A DNA stretch of 64,000 bases. It comes from Allobacillus saliphilus (GTDB lineage: Bacteria > Bacillota > Bacilli > Bacillales > Alkalibacillaceae). The notes under the pieces are model-generated. The model did not search any database, was not told the origin of the DNA, and saw only the letters and a program-made list of their open reading frames with translations. Below are positions 1 through 7,639 of the stretch, piece after piece (positions within the stretch are counted from its first letter, which is position 1; the number at the start of each line of letters is the position of its first letter). The position numbers and the translations under genes were made by a program. The stretch lies in the NCBI RefSeq assembly GCF_018138385.1, contig NZ_JAGSIE010000012.1:1-64000 (forward strand), in the 5' to 3' direction.

Positions 1-235
1 TATATTTATGTAATTAGCGAACGCTTATAAACTATTGTATAAAATGCTTCTATGATTTCTTGAAAAATCATATAGTTCACTACTTTATTTGTCTCACATT
101 TTTAATCCACAACCTAAGACTAAATTACAAATGTTTAATTTTATGGTAAAATTAAGATAATTTGAACTCGCCAATTTCTTTTCAATTTATAAACTAGACA
201 TTTTAGTTAAATGGGGATAAATAAAGGGGGATCTG

Positions 236-499
236 ATGAGTAAAGAAAAAATTAATCAAACGATTAAAGTTGTTTATGGAATTGTAGTTACTATTTTGTT
301 TTTGTTTGCAGCAGATCTCATTCTGGGTAATGAAGGAACCAATGATCGCGTTGGTCTTTTATTAATAATAGTTGCTCTCTTCATAAGTGGTGTGTATGGA
401 CTTTATAAGTCTTTAATAGAGAGAAATAAGAAGGGGGCAATTATAGAACTTTTAATTGTGTTATTGGGTTCTATATTCCTAATTAATATAATCATCTAA
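236..499 (+). CDS. Small membrane protein of unknown function
   Basis: I do not recognise this 87-aa protein. Hydrophobicity shows three probable membrane helices at about residues 11-30, 38-58 and 67-87. A short basic loop (around RNKKG, residues 63-67) lies between helices 2 and 3, and there is no signal peptidase site. The ATG is preceded by a strong AAAGGGGG ribosome site at 224-231. It stands alone: the upstream 235 bases are AT-rich with no gene visible, and a terminator-like hairpin follows at 557-592. No function can be assigned. Confidence 0.75.
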   Translation: MSKEKINQTIKVVYGIVVTILFLFAADLILGNEGTNDRVGLLLIIVALFISGVYGLYKSLIERNKKGAIIELLIVLLGSIFLINIII

Positions 500-556
500 T
501 CAAATCGAGGCCTTTGTAAAACACAAAACTGCCGAGGTGATTTGCCCGTAAATAGA

Positions 557-592
557 AAGAGCGAAGCAACGTTAGCCTTCGTTCTTTTTTTT
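557..592 (+). terminator. Rho-independent terminator
   Basis: A 9-bp stem (558-566 with 577-585, one G-U pair) is followed by a run of eight T. It would end transcription of the small membrane gene upstream. Confidence 0.7.
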
Positions 593-698
593 GTGGATTT
601 TTACTCTTTTCTAATCATTTTCTCATAATTCTATCCGTTCTTTCTCATATTGAACGTTTAAAGTAAGAGTATACCAAGAAACAAAAGGAGGAAGTTAA

Positions 699-1355
699 GT
701 GAAGAAGAAAATATTATTAGGTACAGTAGCCGTCATTGTAACTGCAGGAGGAGCTTTTGGGGTATCTGCATTGAGTGATCAAACCCTTGATAAAAGTTAT
801 GGAAAAGACGGTATCGAAACAGAGGTGGACACTCATATGGAAATAGATACAAATAAATTAGTCGGTGCCCATGAACTAGAAGATATCGTACTTAGCAAAG
901 TTCAAGGAAACATTGAAGAAATTGAACTGGAAGATGAAAATGGCAAGCTTTTATTCAAAGTAGAAATAGAGAGCAAAGAAAATAGAGACGCTGAAGTATA
1001 TGTAGATGCATATACCGGAGAAGTCATCGAAGTTGAATATGACGATCGTGACGACGAACAAGAAACAGAGAAAGAGGATGTTAACGAGTCTGATCAAAAC
1101 GAAAACGAGAAAAACTCAGCTAACCATAAACAAGTAAAGTCATCCGAACAAACATCAACAAATGAAATCATTAGTCGTGAGAAAGCAATTGACATTGCAA
1201 AAGAAGTTCATAACGGAACCGTTCAAGAGGCTGAACTAGATGAAGACGATGGACAACAAATTTTTGAAATTGAGTTTGAAGATGATGAAGAAGAAGTAGA
1301 AGTCGAAATTGATGCTAAGACAGGAAAAGTGTTGAATGTTGAATATGATGATTAA
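699..1355 (+). CDS. Exported acidic protein with two PepSY domains
   Basis: This 218-aa protein has a signal/anchor segment at residues 3-25 and two copies of a PepSY-type fold, at about 55-115 and 155-217. Each copy ends in a similar motif (AYTGEVIEVEYDD and AKTGKVLNVEYDD). The linker of about 40 residues is rich in Asp, Glu, Asn and Lys. PepSY domains are thought to bind or inhibit proteases outside the membrane. The GTG start is set by AAAGGAGG at 684-691. The very high acidic content is typical of exported proteins of salt-tolerant bacilli. It is monocistronic, with a terminator just downstream. The family call is good, but the partner protease is unknown. Confidence 0.85.
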   Translation: MKKKILLGTVAVIVTAGGAFGVSALSDQTLDKSYGKDGIETEVDTHMEIDTNKLVGAHELEDIVLSKVQGNIEEIELEDENGKLLFKVEIESKENRDAEVYVDAYTGEVIEVEYDDRDDEQETEKEDVNESDQNENEKNSANHKQVKSSEQTSTNEIISREKAIDIAKEVHNGTVQEAELDEDDGQQIFEIEFEDDEEEVEVEIDAKTGKVLNVEYDD

Positions 1356-1363
1356 TCGGCATG

Positions 1364-1392
1364 AACAGCCAGGCATTTGCCTGGCTGTTTTT
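1364..1392 (+). terminator. Rho-independent terminator
   Basis: A 12-bp stem (1364-1375 with 1378-1389) with a tiny loop and a T tract follows the PepSY gene. Confidence 0.8.
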
Positions 1393-1443
1393 AAAATATA
1401 TAAGTAGATTATGCTATATTAATAAAAGAGAGTCCTATAAAAG

Positions 1444-1881
1444 GTGGTGCTTATAATTAGCGATAAGGTTATAAAATTTGTGAGAGATTTTCTATGGATG
1501 AATAATAAAAACTTAGATAACATTTCATTGAATAATTTAGAGAAAAAAATGAACGAAAAAGGCTTTGATGATGATTTCATAAAAGAGATTATTCAGGCAT
1601 TTAAGCAAAGGATCGATAAACAAGGTGAAAAACAATTTAAAAATTGGCTTGTAAACCTTCATTTTAATTGTCCTGATGAATTTCAAAATGAAGAAAAGGC
1701 TGTACAAGTCTATGACAAATACTGTTCATGGATAGAAAGTGAAGTAAATAATTTAGAGGATGAAACAAAGTTATCTTGGGAAAGACAAACAGAAGATATC
1801 AAGGAACTAGACGAAAAAGCTAGAAAAACACAATTAGTTATAAGACACAGATTATCTGAAATTGTTTTAGATTTAAATTAG
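1444..1881 (+). CDS. Hypothetical cytoplasmic protein
   Basis: The product is a charged soluble protein of about 140-145 aa, predicted to be mostly helical, with no membrane segment and no motif I recognise. The start is uncertain. Tandem GTG codons at 1444 and 1447 open the longest frame, but they overlap the best ribosome site (AAAGGTGG, 1440-1447). The codon that site would serve is ATT at 1456, a rare start. The gene is monocistronic, with a hairpin terminator at 1912-1936. Confidence 0.6.
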   Translation: MVLIISDKVIKFVRDFLWMNNKNLDNISLNNLEKKMNEKGFDDDFIKEIIQAFKQRIDKQGEKQFKNWLVNLHFNCPDEFQNEEKAVQVYDKYCSWIESEVNNLEDETKLSWERQTEDIKELDEKARKTQLVIRHRLSEIVLDLN

Positions 1882-1911
1882 TCCACTATGAATTTAAAAT
1901 CACACGTATAG

Positions 1912-1936
1912 AAACCTCTTGAAGAGGTTTTTTTTA
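1912..1936 (+). terminator. Rho-independent terminator
   Basis: A 9-bp stem (1912-1920 with 1921-1929) with almost no loop is followed by eight T. Confidence 0.65.
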
Positions 1937-2155
1937 TGCACTTTTATTCTTTTAGTTGTTGTAAAATCTTAGAAAGGTGATTGAAATAATCACTTCTCTA
2001 CGGAATCATTATAAACACTTTTCGCATAAGCGCACACTTCTTAACCTCCATTTTAATAATTCTCCACCCATTTTTCGACAAATATACGATTCTATAAACA
2101 GATACTCAAGCAGATTTCATATATTTTCATAATCTATTAATGAAGGAGGGATTAT

Positions 2156-2845
2156 ATGACTAAATGGATTCAAGACGCTGGTCATGGTGGAAGTGATACT
2201 GGAGCCTTCCATGATGGTATAGCGGAAAAGAATTGGACACTTGAAGCAGCTCTATATGTCAATCAAAGACTGAATGAGTTAGGAGTTTCTAGTACTGTCA
2301 CACGAAAATCAGATCAGGATTTATCAAGGGACAAACGTACCGCTACAGTATCAAAATATGAAAAAGCAATATCTCACCATTTTAACGCTGGTGGAGGATC
2401 TGGAGCAGAATTAATCCACAGCATTTATGCGGATGGGTCTTTCGAAAAAAACCTACGGCAGAAATTTGAAGAAGCAGGGTATCCTTTTAGACGAATTTTC
2501 ACCAAAACGTATCCAGGTAATCGTGAGCGAGACTATTATTATATGAATCGCGAAACCGGTAGTGCCAGAGTAACAATTGTAGAATATGGCTTCTTAGATG
2601 GACCCAACTTGCATAGATTAAAAGACAAGAACTATCGCGAAGGACTTTACGAATGCGTCGTTCAAGCTATCTGTGCAGAAGAAGGCGTTCCTTATAGACA
2701 AGCATCCCAGGAACCCACGGATGAGGGAACAACATTATATCGTGTTGTCACAGGTTCCTTTCATAAAAGGGAGAATGCTGAGAAAAGAATCGAACAGCTC
2801 AAGAAAGCAGGGTACGAAGCATTCATCGATATCCTTCGCAAGTAA
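2156..2845 (+). CDS. N-acetylmuramoyl-L-alanine amidase with SPOR domain
   Basis: This is a 229-aa peptidoglycan amidase of the Amidase_3 (zinc) family. Residues 1-175 form the catalytic domain: DAGHGG near residue 7 supplies the first zinc His, AEKNW near 22 the zinc Glu, the SHHFNAGG region a further His, and VEYGFLDG the catalytic Glu. Residues 190-229 form a SPOR-type repeat that binds glycan (VTGSFHKRENAEKRIEQLKKAGYEAF). It resembles CwlC-type mother-cell lysins and phage endolysins. There is no signal peptide, so release would need a holin or cell lysis, and a holin gene follows 13 bases downstream. AAGGAGGG precedes the ATG. Confidence 0.9.
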   Translation: MTKWIQDAGHGGSDTGAFHDGIAEKNWTLEAALYVNQRLNELGVSSTVTRKSDQDLSRDKRTATVSKYEKAISHHFNAGGGSGAELIHSIYADGSFEKNLRQKFEEAGYPFRRIFTKTYPGNRERDYYYMNRETGSARVTIVEYGFLDGPNLHRLKDKNYREGLYECVVQAICAEEGVPYRQASQEPTDEGTTLYRVVTGSFHKRENAEKRIEQLKKAGYEAFIDILRK

Positions 2846-2858
2846 AGGGGGAATAACA

Positions 2859-3107
2859 TTGGCGATGCTAGATTTTATTATGGAAGAGGCGTATATTTTA
2901 ATTCCCGTATTAATCATCATCGGTCGAATTTTAAAAATATCAACGAATCTCCCATCACGTTTTATCCCAATCACATTACTTGGACTGAGCTTTTTGTTAA
3001 CAGGTGTTATGTTAGGACTATCATTCGAGACATTTATCCAATCAGTCTTGATAGCTGGTGCTGCAGTATTTAGCCATCAACTATTTAAGCAAATGAGAAA
3101 TCGCTAA
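2859..3107 (+). CDS. Holin (Hol44/superfamily V-like)
   Basis: This 82-aa membrane protein has three hydrophobic segments and the layout of phage Hol44-type holins. It has an N-terminal acidic MEEAY segment followed by IPVLIIIGRILK. The C-terminus carries the recognisable block SVLIAGAAVFSHQLFKQ. Holins form membrane holes that let an endolysin reach the wall, and the gene directly upstream encodes such an amidase without a signal peptide. The TTG start at 2859 is preferred because AAAGGGGG (2844-2851) lies 7 bases upstream. The longer open frame overlaps the amidase gene and is not credible. No other phage genes are near. Confidence 0.8.
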   Translation: MAMLDFIMEEAYILIPVLIIIGRILKISTNLPSRFIPITLLGLSFLLTGVMLGLSFETFIQSVLIAGAAVFSHQLFKQMRNR

Positions 3108-3109
3108 TT

Positions 3110-3148
3110 GATGGCTGGCTTCCTTTACAGGTTGCCAGCCATTTTTTA
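3110..3148. terminator. Bidirectional terminator between holin and DUF3021 genes
   Basis: A 9-bp stem (3111-3119 with 3134-3142) is followed by T6 on the plus strand. It reaches the stop codon of the convergent DUF3021 gene. Confidence 0.7.
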
Positions 3149-3553
3149 CGTTCGTTTGATTTGTTCATTCAAATCCTTTTCGACTTTCGAAAAGTAACTT
3201 TGCAAAACAAACCAAAAAACAGCGTAAACAAACACAAAACCACCTAAACCAATCGCTATCGGAATGAGACCAACGGGTACCCAACCAAGAAGGAGAGCAA
3301 GTGGAAGCCAAACGGTCACTGACAAGAAGAAATGAATTATTGTTTGTTTTAATGGGCTCCACCGCTCGTTTTCAAAAATCAACGAAGCAGAACCAAAGTA
3401 AATGCCCATAATCAAAGCACCGAACATTCCTTTCCAGATCTCGAACACATTTGCTTCTGTTTTAGTGAATAAAAGCACAGTGATAAAGATAAAGGTAAAT
3501 AAAGCTGCGAATGCAATTCCACTAATACTTCTTTTGAATGCTTCTGCAATCAT
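3146..3553 (-). CDS. DUF3021 membrane protein, partner of LytTR regulator
   Basis: This 135-aa protein has four predicted membrane helices (about 8-30, 40-60, 74-94, 97-118) and a charged cytoplasmic tail. It matches the DUF3021 family as I know it (ISGIAFAALFTF... start, IYFGSASLIFENERWS in the middle). In related LytTR regulatory systems the membrane protein holds back a co-transcribed LytTR regulator. The ATG overlaps the stop of the LytTR gene by four bases, so translation is coupled. That coupling supports a functional pair. The signal sensed is unknown. Confidence 0.85.
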   Translation of the reverse strand: MIAEAFKRSISGIAFAALFTFIFITVLLFTKTEANVFEIWKGMFGALIMGIYFGSASLIFENERWSPLKQTIIHFFLSVTVWLPLALLLGWVPVGLIPIAIGLGGFVFVYAVFWFVLQSYFSKVEKDLNEQIKRT

Positions 3554-4011
3554 TTCGTACCACCTCCTAGAATAAGCTTTTCTTTTACGTTCATTACGTA
3601 TTTTCGTGACACATACTCCTTGTTACCAGAACGGAAAAAGACACAAAGATTCCCATTAAAGCTTAATTCGAATGAATTTATTTGTTGGAGATTCCCAATG
3701 ACCGACTTAGAGAAGCGAGTGAAATGATAAGTTTCCAACAATTCTTCAACCTCATAAAGCTTCATGTTTATTTCTATTGATTTTTCGTTAGCGACAGCAA
3801 ATACTTTACGGTCATGTGCATAGATAAAGTCGATTTCTTTTGGATGAAGTAATATTGATTTGTCATTTTCAGTACCAATCAATTTACCTGTTGTTTGTTC
3901 CTTTAATTTTTCAACTAATAGCTCCAATTCTTTAGACCACTCCTTTGCATGAATTGTGATGGTCGTTTCATGATGGTTTTCATCTAGATCAATTTTTACT
4001 TTCAACAACAT
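3550..4011 (-). CDS. LytTR-family DNA-binding regulator
   Basis: This is a 153-aa stand-alone LytTR transcription factor. Residues 1-50 form a small alpha/beta segment. Residues 55-150 form the LytTR domain, with typical marks: EIDFIYAHDRKVFAVANE, the LYEVEELL segment, FTRFSKSVIGNLQQI, and a final RKYVMNVKEKL helix. It has no receiver domain, so it is not a classical two-component response regulator. It is translationally coupled to the DUF3021 membrane gene. GGGAGGAGG sits directly before the ATG. Direct TAAGTT repeats upstream at 4082-4097 may be its own binding site. Confidence 0.88.
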   Translation of the reverse strand: MLLKVKIDLDENHHETTITIHAKEWSKELELLVEKLKEQTTGKLIGTENDKSILLHPKEIDFIYAHDRKVFAVANEKSIEINMKLYEVEELLETYHFTRFSKSVIGNLQQINSFELSFNGNLCVFFRSGNKEYVSRKYVMNVKEKLILGGGTK

Positions 4012-4080
4012 ACCTCCTCCCGGTAACTAAAGTGTACTTGATTCAAAAGTTATGTATCGTTAAATTTACATGACAGGTAG

Positions 4081-4100
4081 TTAAGTTGTGATAAGTTACT
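4081..4100 (-). promoter_or_regulatory. Possible LytTR autoregulatory direct repeats
   Basis: TAAGTT occurs at 4082-4087 and again at 4092-4097, exactly one helical turn apart, about 70-90 bp upstream of the LytTR gene. LytTR proteins bind paired direct repeats spaced by whole helical turns, so self-regulation is plausible but inferred. The rest of 4101-4340 is AT-rich. The only other feature I see there is a short coding-like stretch near 4206-4330. Confidence 0.35.
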
Positions 4101-4340
4101 TTACTATGTTCATGAAATGATGTTCAACAATCATTATTTCGATAATTGTTGATTAAAATCCTCTTATAATTCAGCGTAAGTATTGCTGAGTAGCAATTAT
4201 ATGTAACCTGCTAGTGTTTTTATGTTCCAGCTGAGTTCGATACCTATCCATGGGTGTTCTATACGGGACTGAATTTTAAAAATATGTATCTTGTTGAACG
4301 AAAACATGCGACCAAATTAAAAATATATGAGCCAAATCAT

Positions 4341-4372
4341 AAAAATACCACCGAACGTTTTTGTTCGGTGGT
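4341..4372 (-). terminator. Rho-independent terminator
   Basis: A perfect 10-bp stem (4347-4356 with 4363-4372) with a 6-nt loop is followed on the minus strand by ATTTTT. It sits just after the 58-aa minus-strand gene. Confidence 0.8.
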
Positions 4373-4379
4373 GATTACA

Positions 4380-4556
4380 TTATACTTTTTCATATCCATG
4401 ATTTATTAGATTTTCTTCAAATGTTTTGTTTACGACATAAAAGGTATTCTCATATTTCACGACAATCTGTTCATCTGTACAAAATTGTCTTGCTTGTGCG
4501 AGGTCTTCAAACGGTGCAACTTCGATATCGAGATCGTTTATTTGGATATAAGGCAT
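4380..4556 (-). CDS. Small hypothetical protein (58 aa)
   Basis: This short gene encodes 58 aa beginning MPYIQINDLDIEVAPFEDLA and ending NHGYEKV. It is soluble and acidic, with one Cys (residue 26), and I do not recognise a domain. Support comes from AAGGAG 11 bases before the ATG, a strong terminator 8 bases after the stop and an uninterrupted frame. It lies downstream of ligD on the same strand with about 50 bases between them, so it may be co-transcribed with it. Confidence 0.7.
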   Translation of the reverse strand: MPYIQINDLDIEVAPFEDLAQARQFCTDEQIVVKYENTFYVVNKTFEENLINHGYEKV

Positions 4557-4607
4557 TATTAATCACTCCTTATAACAGTAAATACCCTTACCAAAGAAAA
4601 GTATTCC

Positions 4608-6338
4608 TTACGGCTGATAATATCGAAAGGGGCAGCCTTTTTTACGCAGCCGCTCAGCTACGTTGAAAACGGTATAATCATTCGGGTCTAAGTCTTCATT
4701 CACTTCCTCCCAAAACAGGGGTGTTGCGACAGTGGCATTACCTTGTCCACGGGGAGAATAGGGGGCAATAATTGTTTTTCCTTCAGCATGTTGCAGAAAA
4801 TCAATATAAACGCGTTCACCTCTATTTTTTTTCATTCGTTCAATCGTAAATAAGTCCGGGTATTTTTGAACAAGTACTTTAGCTACCGTTTCCATAAATT
4901 CTCTTGTTTCATCATAAGCCCACGTTCCATCTGTAGGAATATGGATTTGTAAACCTTTCCGCCCGGAAGTTTTTGCGATGGAAACCAACTCTTTATAGTC
5001 ACATAGTTCTTTGATCAGTTGAGCGGCTTTTACAGCAACTGGAAACTTGCTTTGATTTGGTGGGTCGATGTCAAATACCATTTCGCGTGGGTTCTCTTCA
5101 TCCAAACGATTAAAAGGGACATGGTATTCTAGTGCAGCATGATTGCCCAACCAAATCAAGCTCCTTAAATCATTGCAAACAAGATGTTCATTTCCTTGGA
5201 AATATTCGGGGGCATAGTCCGGTACGTGTTTTTGATAAAATGATTCTTCATAAATACCGTCCGGAAAACGTATGACCGTTAGTTTTTTATTGTATAAGTG
5301 AGGGAGCATCACTGGTGCCACTTTCCGTAAATGAATTAACAAATCAATTTTTAATGCATTTTTAAACAAAATTTTATCTAAATTTGAGTAGTCAATGTCT
5401 TCAGGTAATTGAGCAAGCTGTTTTTGAATTCTGTCCAATGTGCACTCCTCAGGATTTAAATCAAATCGAAACCGATGAAACATCGGTTCGCGAATTTCTC
5501 CATTGCGTGCATTTAAACAGTTCACTTCAATACAGACGCCTGCAGGTATTTGCCAAGTAGATCGGTTTAGTTTTTGTCCATTTTCTCGGATAAATTGATT
5601 TAACGTTTCTCGATCTTCATCAGGAAAGCCATTCTTGACTTTGCCGAGTGGAACAAGTTCTTCCTCGTTATAAACACTGAGGTCGTAATAATCGTTCTCT
5701 TGATTCCAACCTGTAACGATACCTTGAATCTGTCGCCAGTTTTTAATTTTTAACCATTGCTTTGTGCGGGTGTTTTCTTGATAAGTCGAGTTAACATTTT
5801 TGGCTAATAGACCTTCAGCTTGATGTAAAAACACATCTCCCTTGATACTGGATAAATCTTTGTATTGATCTACCAGCTTTAACTCTTTGATTGGATTCTT
5901 TGCGAATAGATTTTCTAGTTGCTTTCGACGTTCTTGATATGATTTTTTCTTTAAAGACTTACCATTCTGTTTGAGTACATCAAATACGTATAGGCTGGCA
6001 GGCCGTTCTGCCGCTTTTTTGGAAATAGCTGTTTTTGATTTCATCCTGCCGCGTGTTTGCAGTTCTGAGAAGTTGGTGCGTAATTCCGTCACAGGAATCA
6101 CCAATTCACAGTCGAGCATGAAAGGGAGATTATCTTTAAAGGTTGCTTGATTTTCTTCGCAAGCTTGGATGATTTCTGGAAATTGATCATTTAATTTTTT
6201 CCCATTTCTGGACCACAAGGTAACGCCACTTGTTTTCCATTCCAAACCACAACGAAAACCATCATATTTCACTTCATAACGCCATTGATCTCCAATCGGC
6301 GGTTCATCTCGGTATGTAGTTAACATTGGTTTCCACAT
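4608..6338 (-). CDS. ligD: ATP-dependent DNA ligase LigD (ligase plus polymerase)
   Basis: LigD seals and fills double-strand breaks in bacterial end joining together with Ku. The 576-aa protein has the Bacillus domain order. An ATP-dependent ligase domain comes first, with the adenylation motif EVKYDGFR (Lys24). An OB-fold region lies at about 210-310. A primase-like polymerase domain from about 320 carries the metal motif VFDIDPP near residue 421. The 3'-phosphoesterase domain found in Pseudomonas LigD is absent, as expected for bacilli. I start at MWKPML because homologues begin there; the frame is open 16 codons further upstream. ku is divergent, 150 bp away. Confidence 0.93.
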   Translation of the reverse strand: MWKPMLTTYRDEPPIGDQWRYEVKYDGFRCGLEWKTSGVTLWSRNGKKLNDQFPEIIQACEENQATFKDNLPFMLDCELVIPVTELRTNFSELQTRGRMKSKTAISKKAAERPASLYVFDVLKQNGKSLKKKSYQERRKQLENLFAKNPIKELKLVDQYKDLSSIKGDVFLHQAEGLLAKNVNSTYQENTRTKQWLKIKNWRQIQGIVTGWNQENDYYDLSVYNEEELVPLGKVKNGFPDEDRETLNQFIRENGQKLNRSTWQIPAGVCIEVNCLNARNGEIREPMFHRFRFDLNPEECTLDRIQKQLAQLPEDIDYSNLDKILFKNALKIDLLIHLRKVAPVMLPHLYNKKLTVIRFPDGIYEESFYQKHVPDYAPEYFQGNEHLVCNDLRSLIWLGNHAALEYHVPFNRLDEENPREMVFDIDPPNQSKFPVAVKAAQLIKELCDYKELVSIAKTSGRKGLQIHIPTDGTWAYDETREFMETVAKVLVQKYPDLFTIERMKKNRGERVYIDFLQHAEGKTIIAPYSPRGQGNATVATPLFWEEVNEDLDPNDYTVFNVAERLRKKGCPFRYYQP

Positions 6339-6488
6339 GGCTATCACCATCCTCATGTATACGGCGCTCGTACTTATTGATACCACAAGACTGAACTCTT
6401 TACACCTTTATCCAATGAATAAGTTCATAAGATTTCGGGAATATAAAGAGGACCACTACTTTGAATTCGACTAGGAGGGAAGATCCTT

Positions 6489-7382
6489 ATGCATACGATG
6501 TGGAAAGGGTCCATTAGCTTTGGTCTTGTCAATATACCAGTCAAGTTACATTCTGCAACAGAAAATAAAGATATCAAATTACGCCAGCTTCATAAGGAAT
6601 GTAAAACGCCAATACGATATAAAAAAACATGTCCAGAATGTGGTCGAGATGATGTTGAAAATGATGAAATTGTTAAAGGATTTGAATATGCCAAAGGGAA
6701 GTATGTCATTTTAACCGATGAAGAGTTAGAAGAGCTAAAAGAAGAGAATGATGATAAGTCGGTTGAGATTTTGGACTTTGTTCAGTTAGAAGAAATTGAT
6801 CCGATCTATTTTGATCGAAGCTATTATTTGTCTCCGAACTCAGGAGGGGCAAAAGCGTATTCATTATTAAGAAAAGCATTAGAAGATGCAGGGAAAATCG
6901 GAGTGGCCAAAATCACAATCCGTTCAAAAGAACATCTTGCTGTCGTTCGAGTTTACGAAAACACGTTAATTATGGAAACCATCCATTATCCCGATGAAGT
7001 GAGAAATGTCGGAGAAGTACCGAATGTTCCCGAGCAGGAAGATGTAGGGAAGAAAGAGCTCGAGACAGCGAAAATGCTTATTGATCAACTAACAGCAGAG
7101 TTCGATCCGACTCAATATAAAGATGAGTACCGTGAAAACTTGGAGAATTTAATTGAACAGAAAAAGGATGGGGAAGAGGTCACCATCCCGAAAGAACCGA
7201 AAAAGCAGGATAATGTCACTGATTTGATGGATGCACTAGAAAAATCGTTGCAGAAAAATAAGAAAAAATCGACCGGAACAAAGAAAAAGTCAACACAAAA
7301 GAAATCGACCGCCAAGAAGTCATCTGAAAAAAGCACATCTAAGAAAAAGTCATCTGAGAAAAAAGAGAAGAAGACAGGTTAG
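6489..7382 (+). CDS. ku: DNA end-binding protein Ku
   Basis: Ku forms a ring dimer on broken DNA ends and recruits LigD. The 297-aa protein starts MWKGSISFGLVNIPVKL after two residues, the classic bacterial Ku opening. It has the Cys-rich insert CKTPIRYKKTCPECG at about 38-52. The core ends near residue 235. The last 50 residues are a Lys/Ser tail with repeated KKKS-type units, which in other Ku proteins binds DNA and contacts LigD. The ATG follows GGAGGGAAG. ku and ligD share a 150-bp divergent promoter region. In B. subtilis this pair is made in the forespore, but I could not confirm a sigma-G site here. Confidence 0.95.
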   Translation: MHTMWKGSISFGLVNIPVKLHSATENKDIKLRQLHKECKTPIRYKKTCPECGRDDVENDEIVKGFEYAKGKYVILTDEELEELKEENDDKSVEILDFVQLEEIDPIYFDRSYYLSPNSGGAKAYSLLRKALEDAGKIGVAKITIRSKEHLAVVRVYENTLIMETIHYPDEVRNVGEVPNVPEQEDVGKKELETAKMLIDQLTAEFDPTQYKDEYRENLENLIEQKKDGEEVTIPKEPKKQDNVTDLMDALEKSLQKNKKKSTGTKKKSTQKKSTAKKSSEKSTSKKKSSEKKEKKTG

Positions 7383-7384
7383 TA

Positions 7385-7416
7385 AAAAGTCCGTGAGTGG
7401 TCGCTCATGGACTTTT
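7385..7416 (+). terminator. Terminator-like hairpin after ku
   Basis: A 13-bp stem (7385-7397 with 7404-7416) with a 6-nt loop ends in TTTT. It lies three bases after the ku stop codon. Confidence 0.75.
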
Positions 7417-7440
7417 CCTTTATGAAGACGTCAGTTGGTT

Positions 7441-7587
7441 GGGACCATATAATTTTAAATTGGTCCCATATAATTCGATGAAGGGACCATAAAAAAGAGA
7501 GATGGTAACATATATTGCAATCGACGACGTATATAATATTTTTTTGGGCACATATTTATTGATTTTGGGCACATATCACATAATTCA
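7441..7587. repeat. Degenerate tandem array, seven 21-bp units
   Basis: Seven units begin at 7441, 7462, 7483, 7504, 7525, 7546 and 7567, each exactly 21 bp. A rough consensus is GGGaCCATATaATT followed by seven variable bases. Individual units differ at up to half their positions, yet no insertion or deletion breaks the phase. The array fills the gap between the convergent ku and siderophore-binding-protein genes, just before the latter's terminator. It encodes no plausible protein. Confidence 0.75.
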
Positions 7588-7595
7588 TAAAATGA

Positions 7596-7632
7596 AAAAA
7601 AGTACCGGAAAACAAACTCCGGTACTTTTTTT
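7596..7632 (-). terminator. Terminator of siderophore-binding protein gene
   Basis: A perfect 9-bp stem (7601-7609 with 7618-7626) is flanked by A7 and T7 runs. It can stop transcription in both directions between ku and the binding-protein gene. Confidence 0.85.
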
Positions 7633-7639
7633 ATTCAGA

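Noticed and set aside
2673-2858. N-terminal extension of the holin gene overlapping the amidase
   Set aside because: The overlap frame gives a charged non-holin sequence; the TTG at 2859 has a proper ribosome site and yields a standard-length holin.
6387-6488. Sigma-G promoters between ligD and ku
   Set aside because: B. subtilis precedent made me look, but no pair of hexamers matched well enough to report.
7112-7336. Phe-rich protein on the minus strand opposite ku
   Set aside because: It is the complement of the Lys-rich Ku tail and has no ribosome site.
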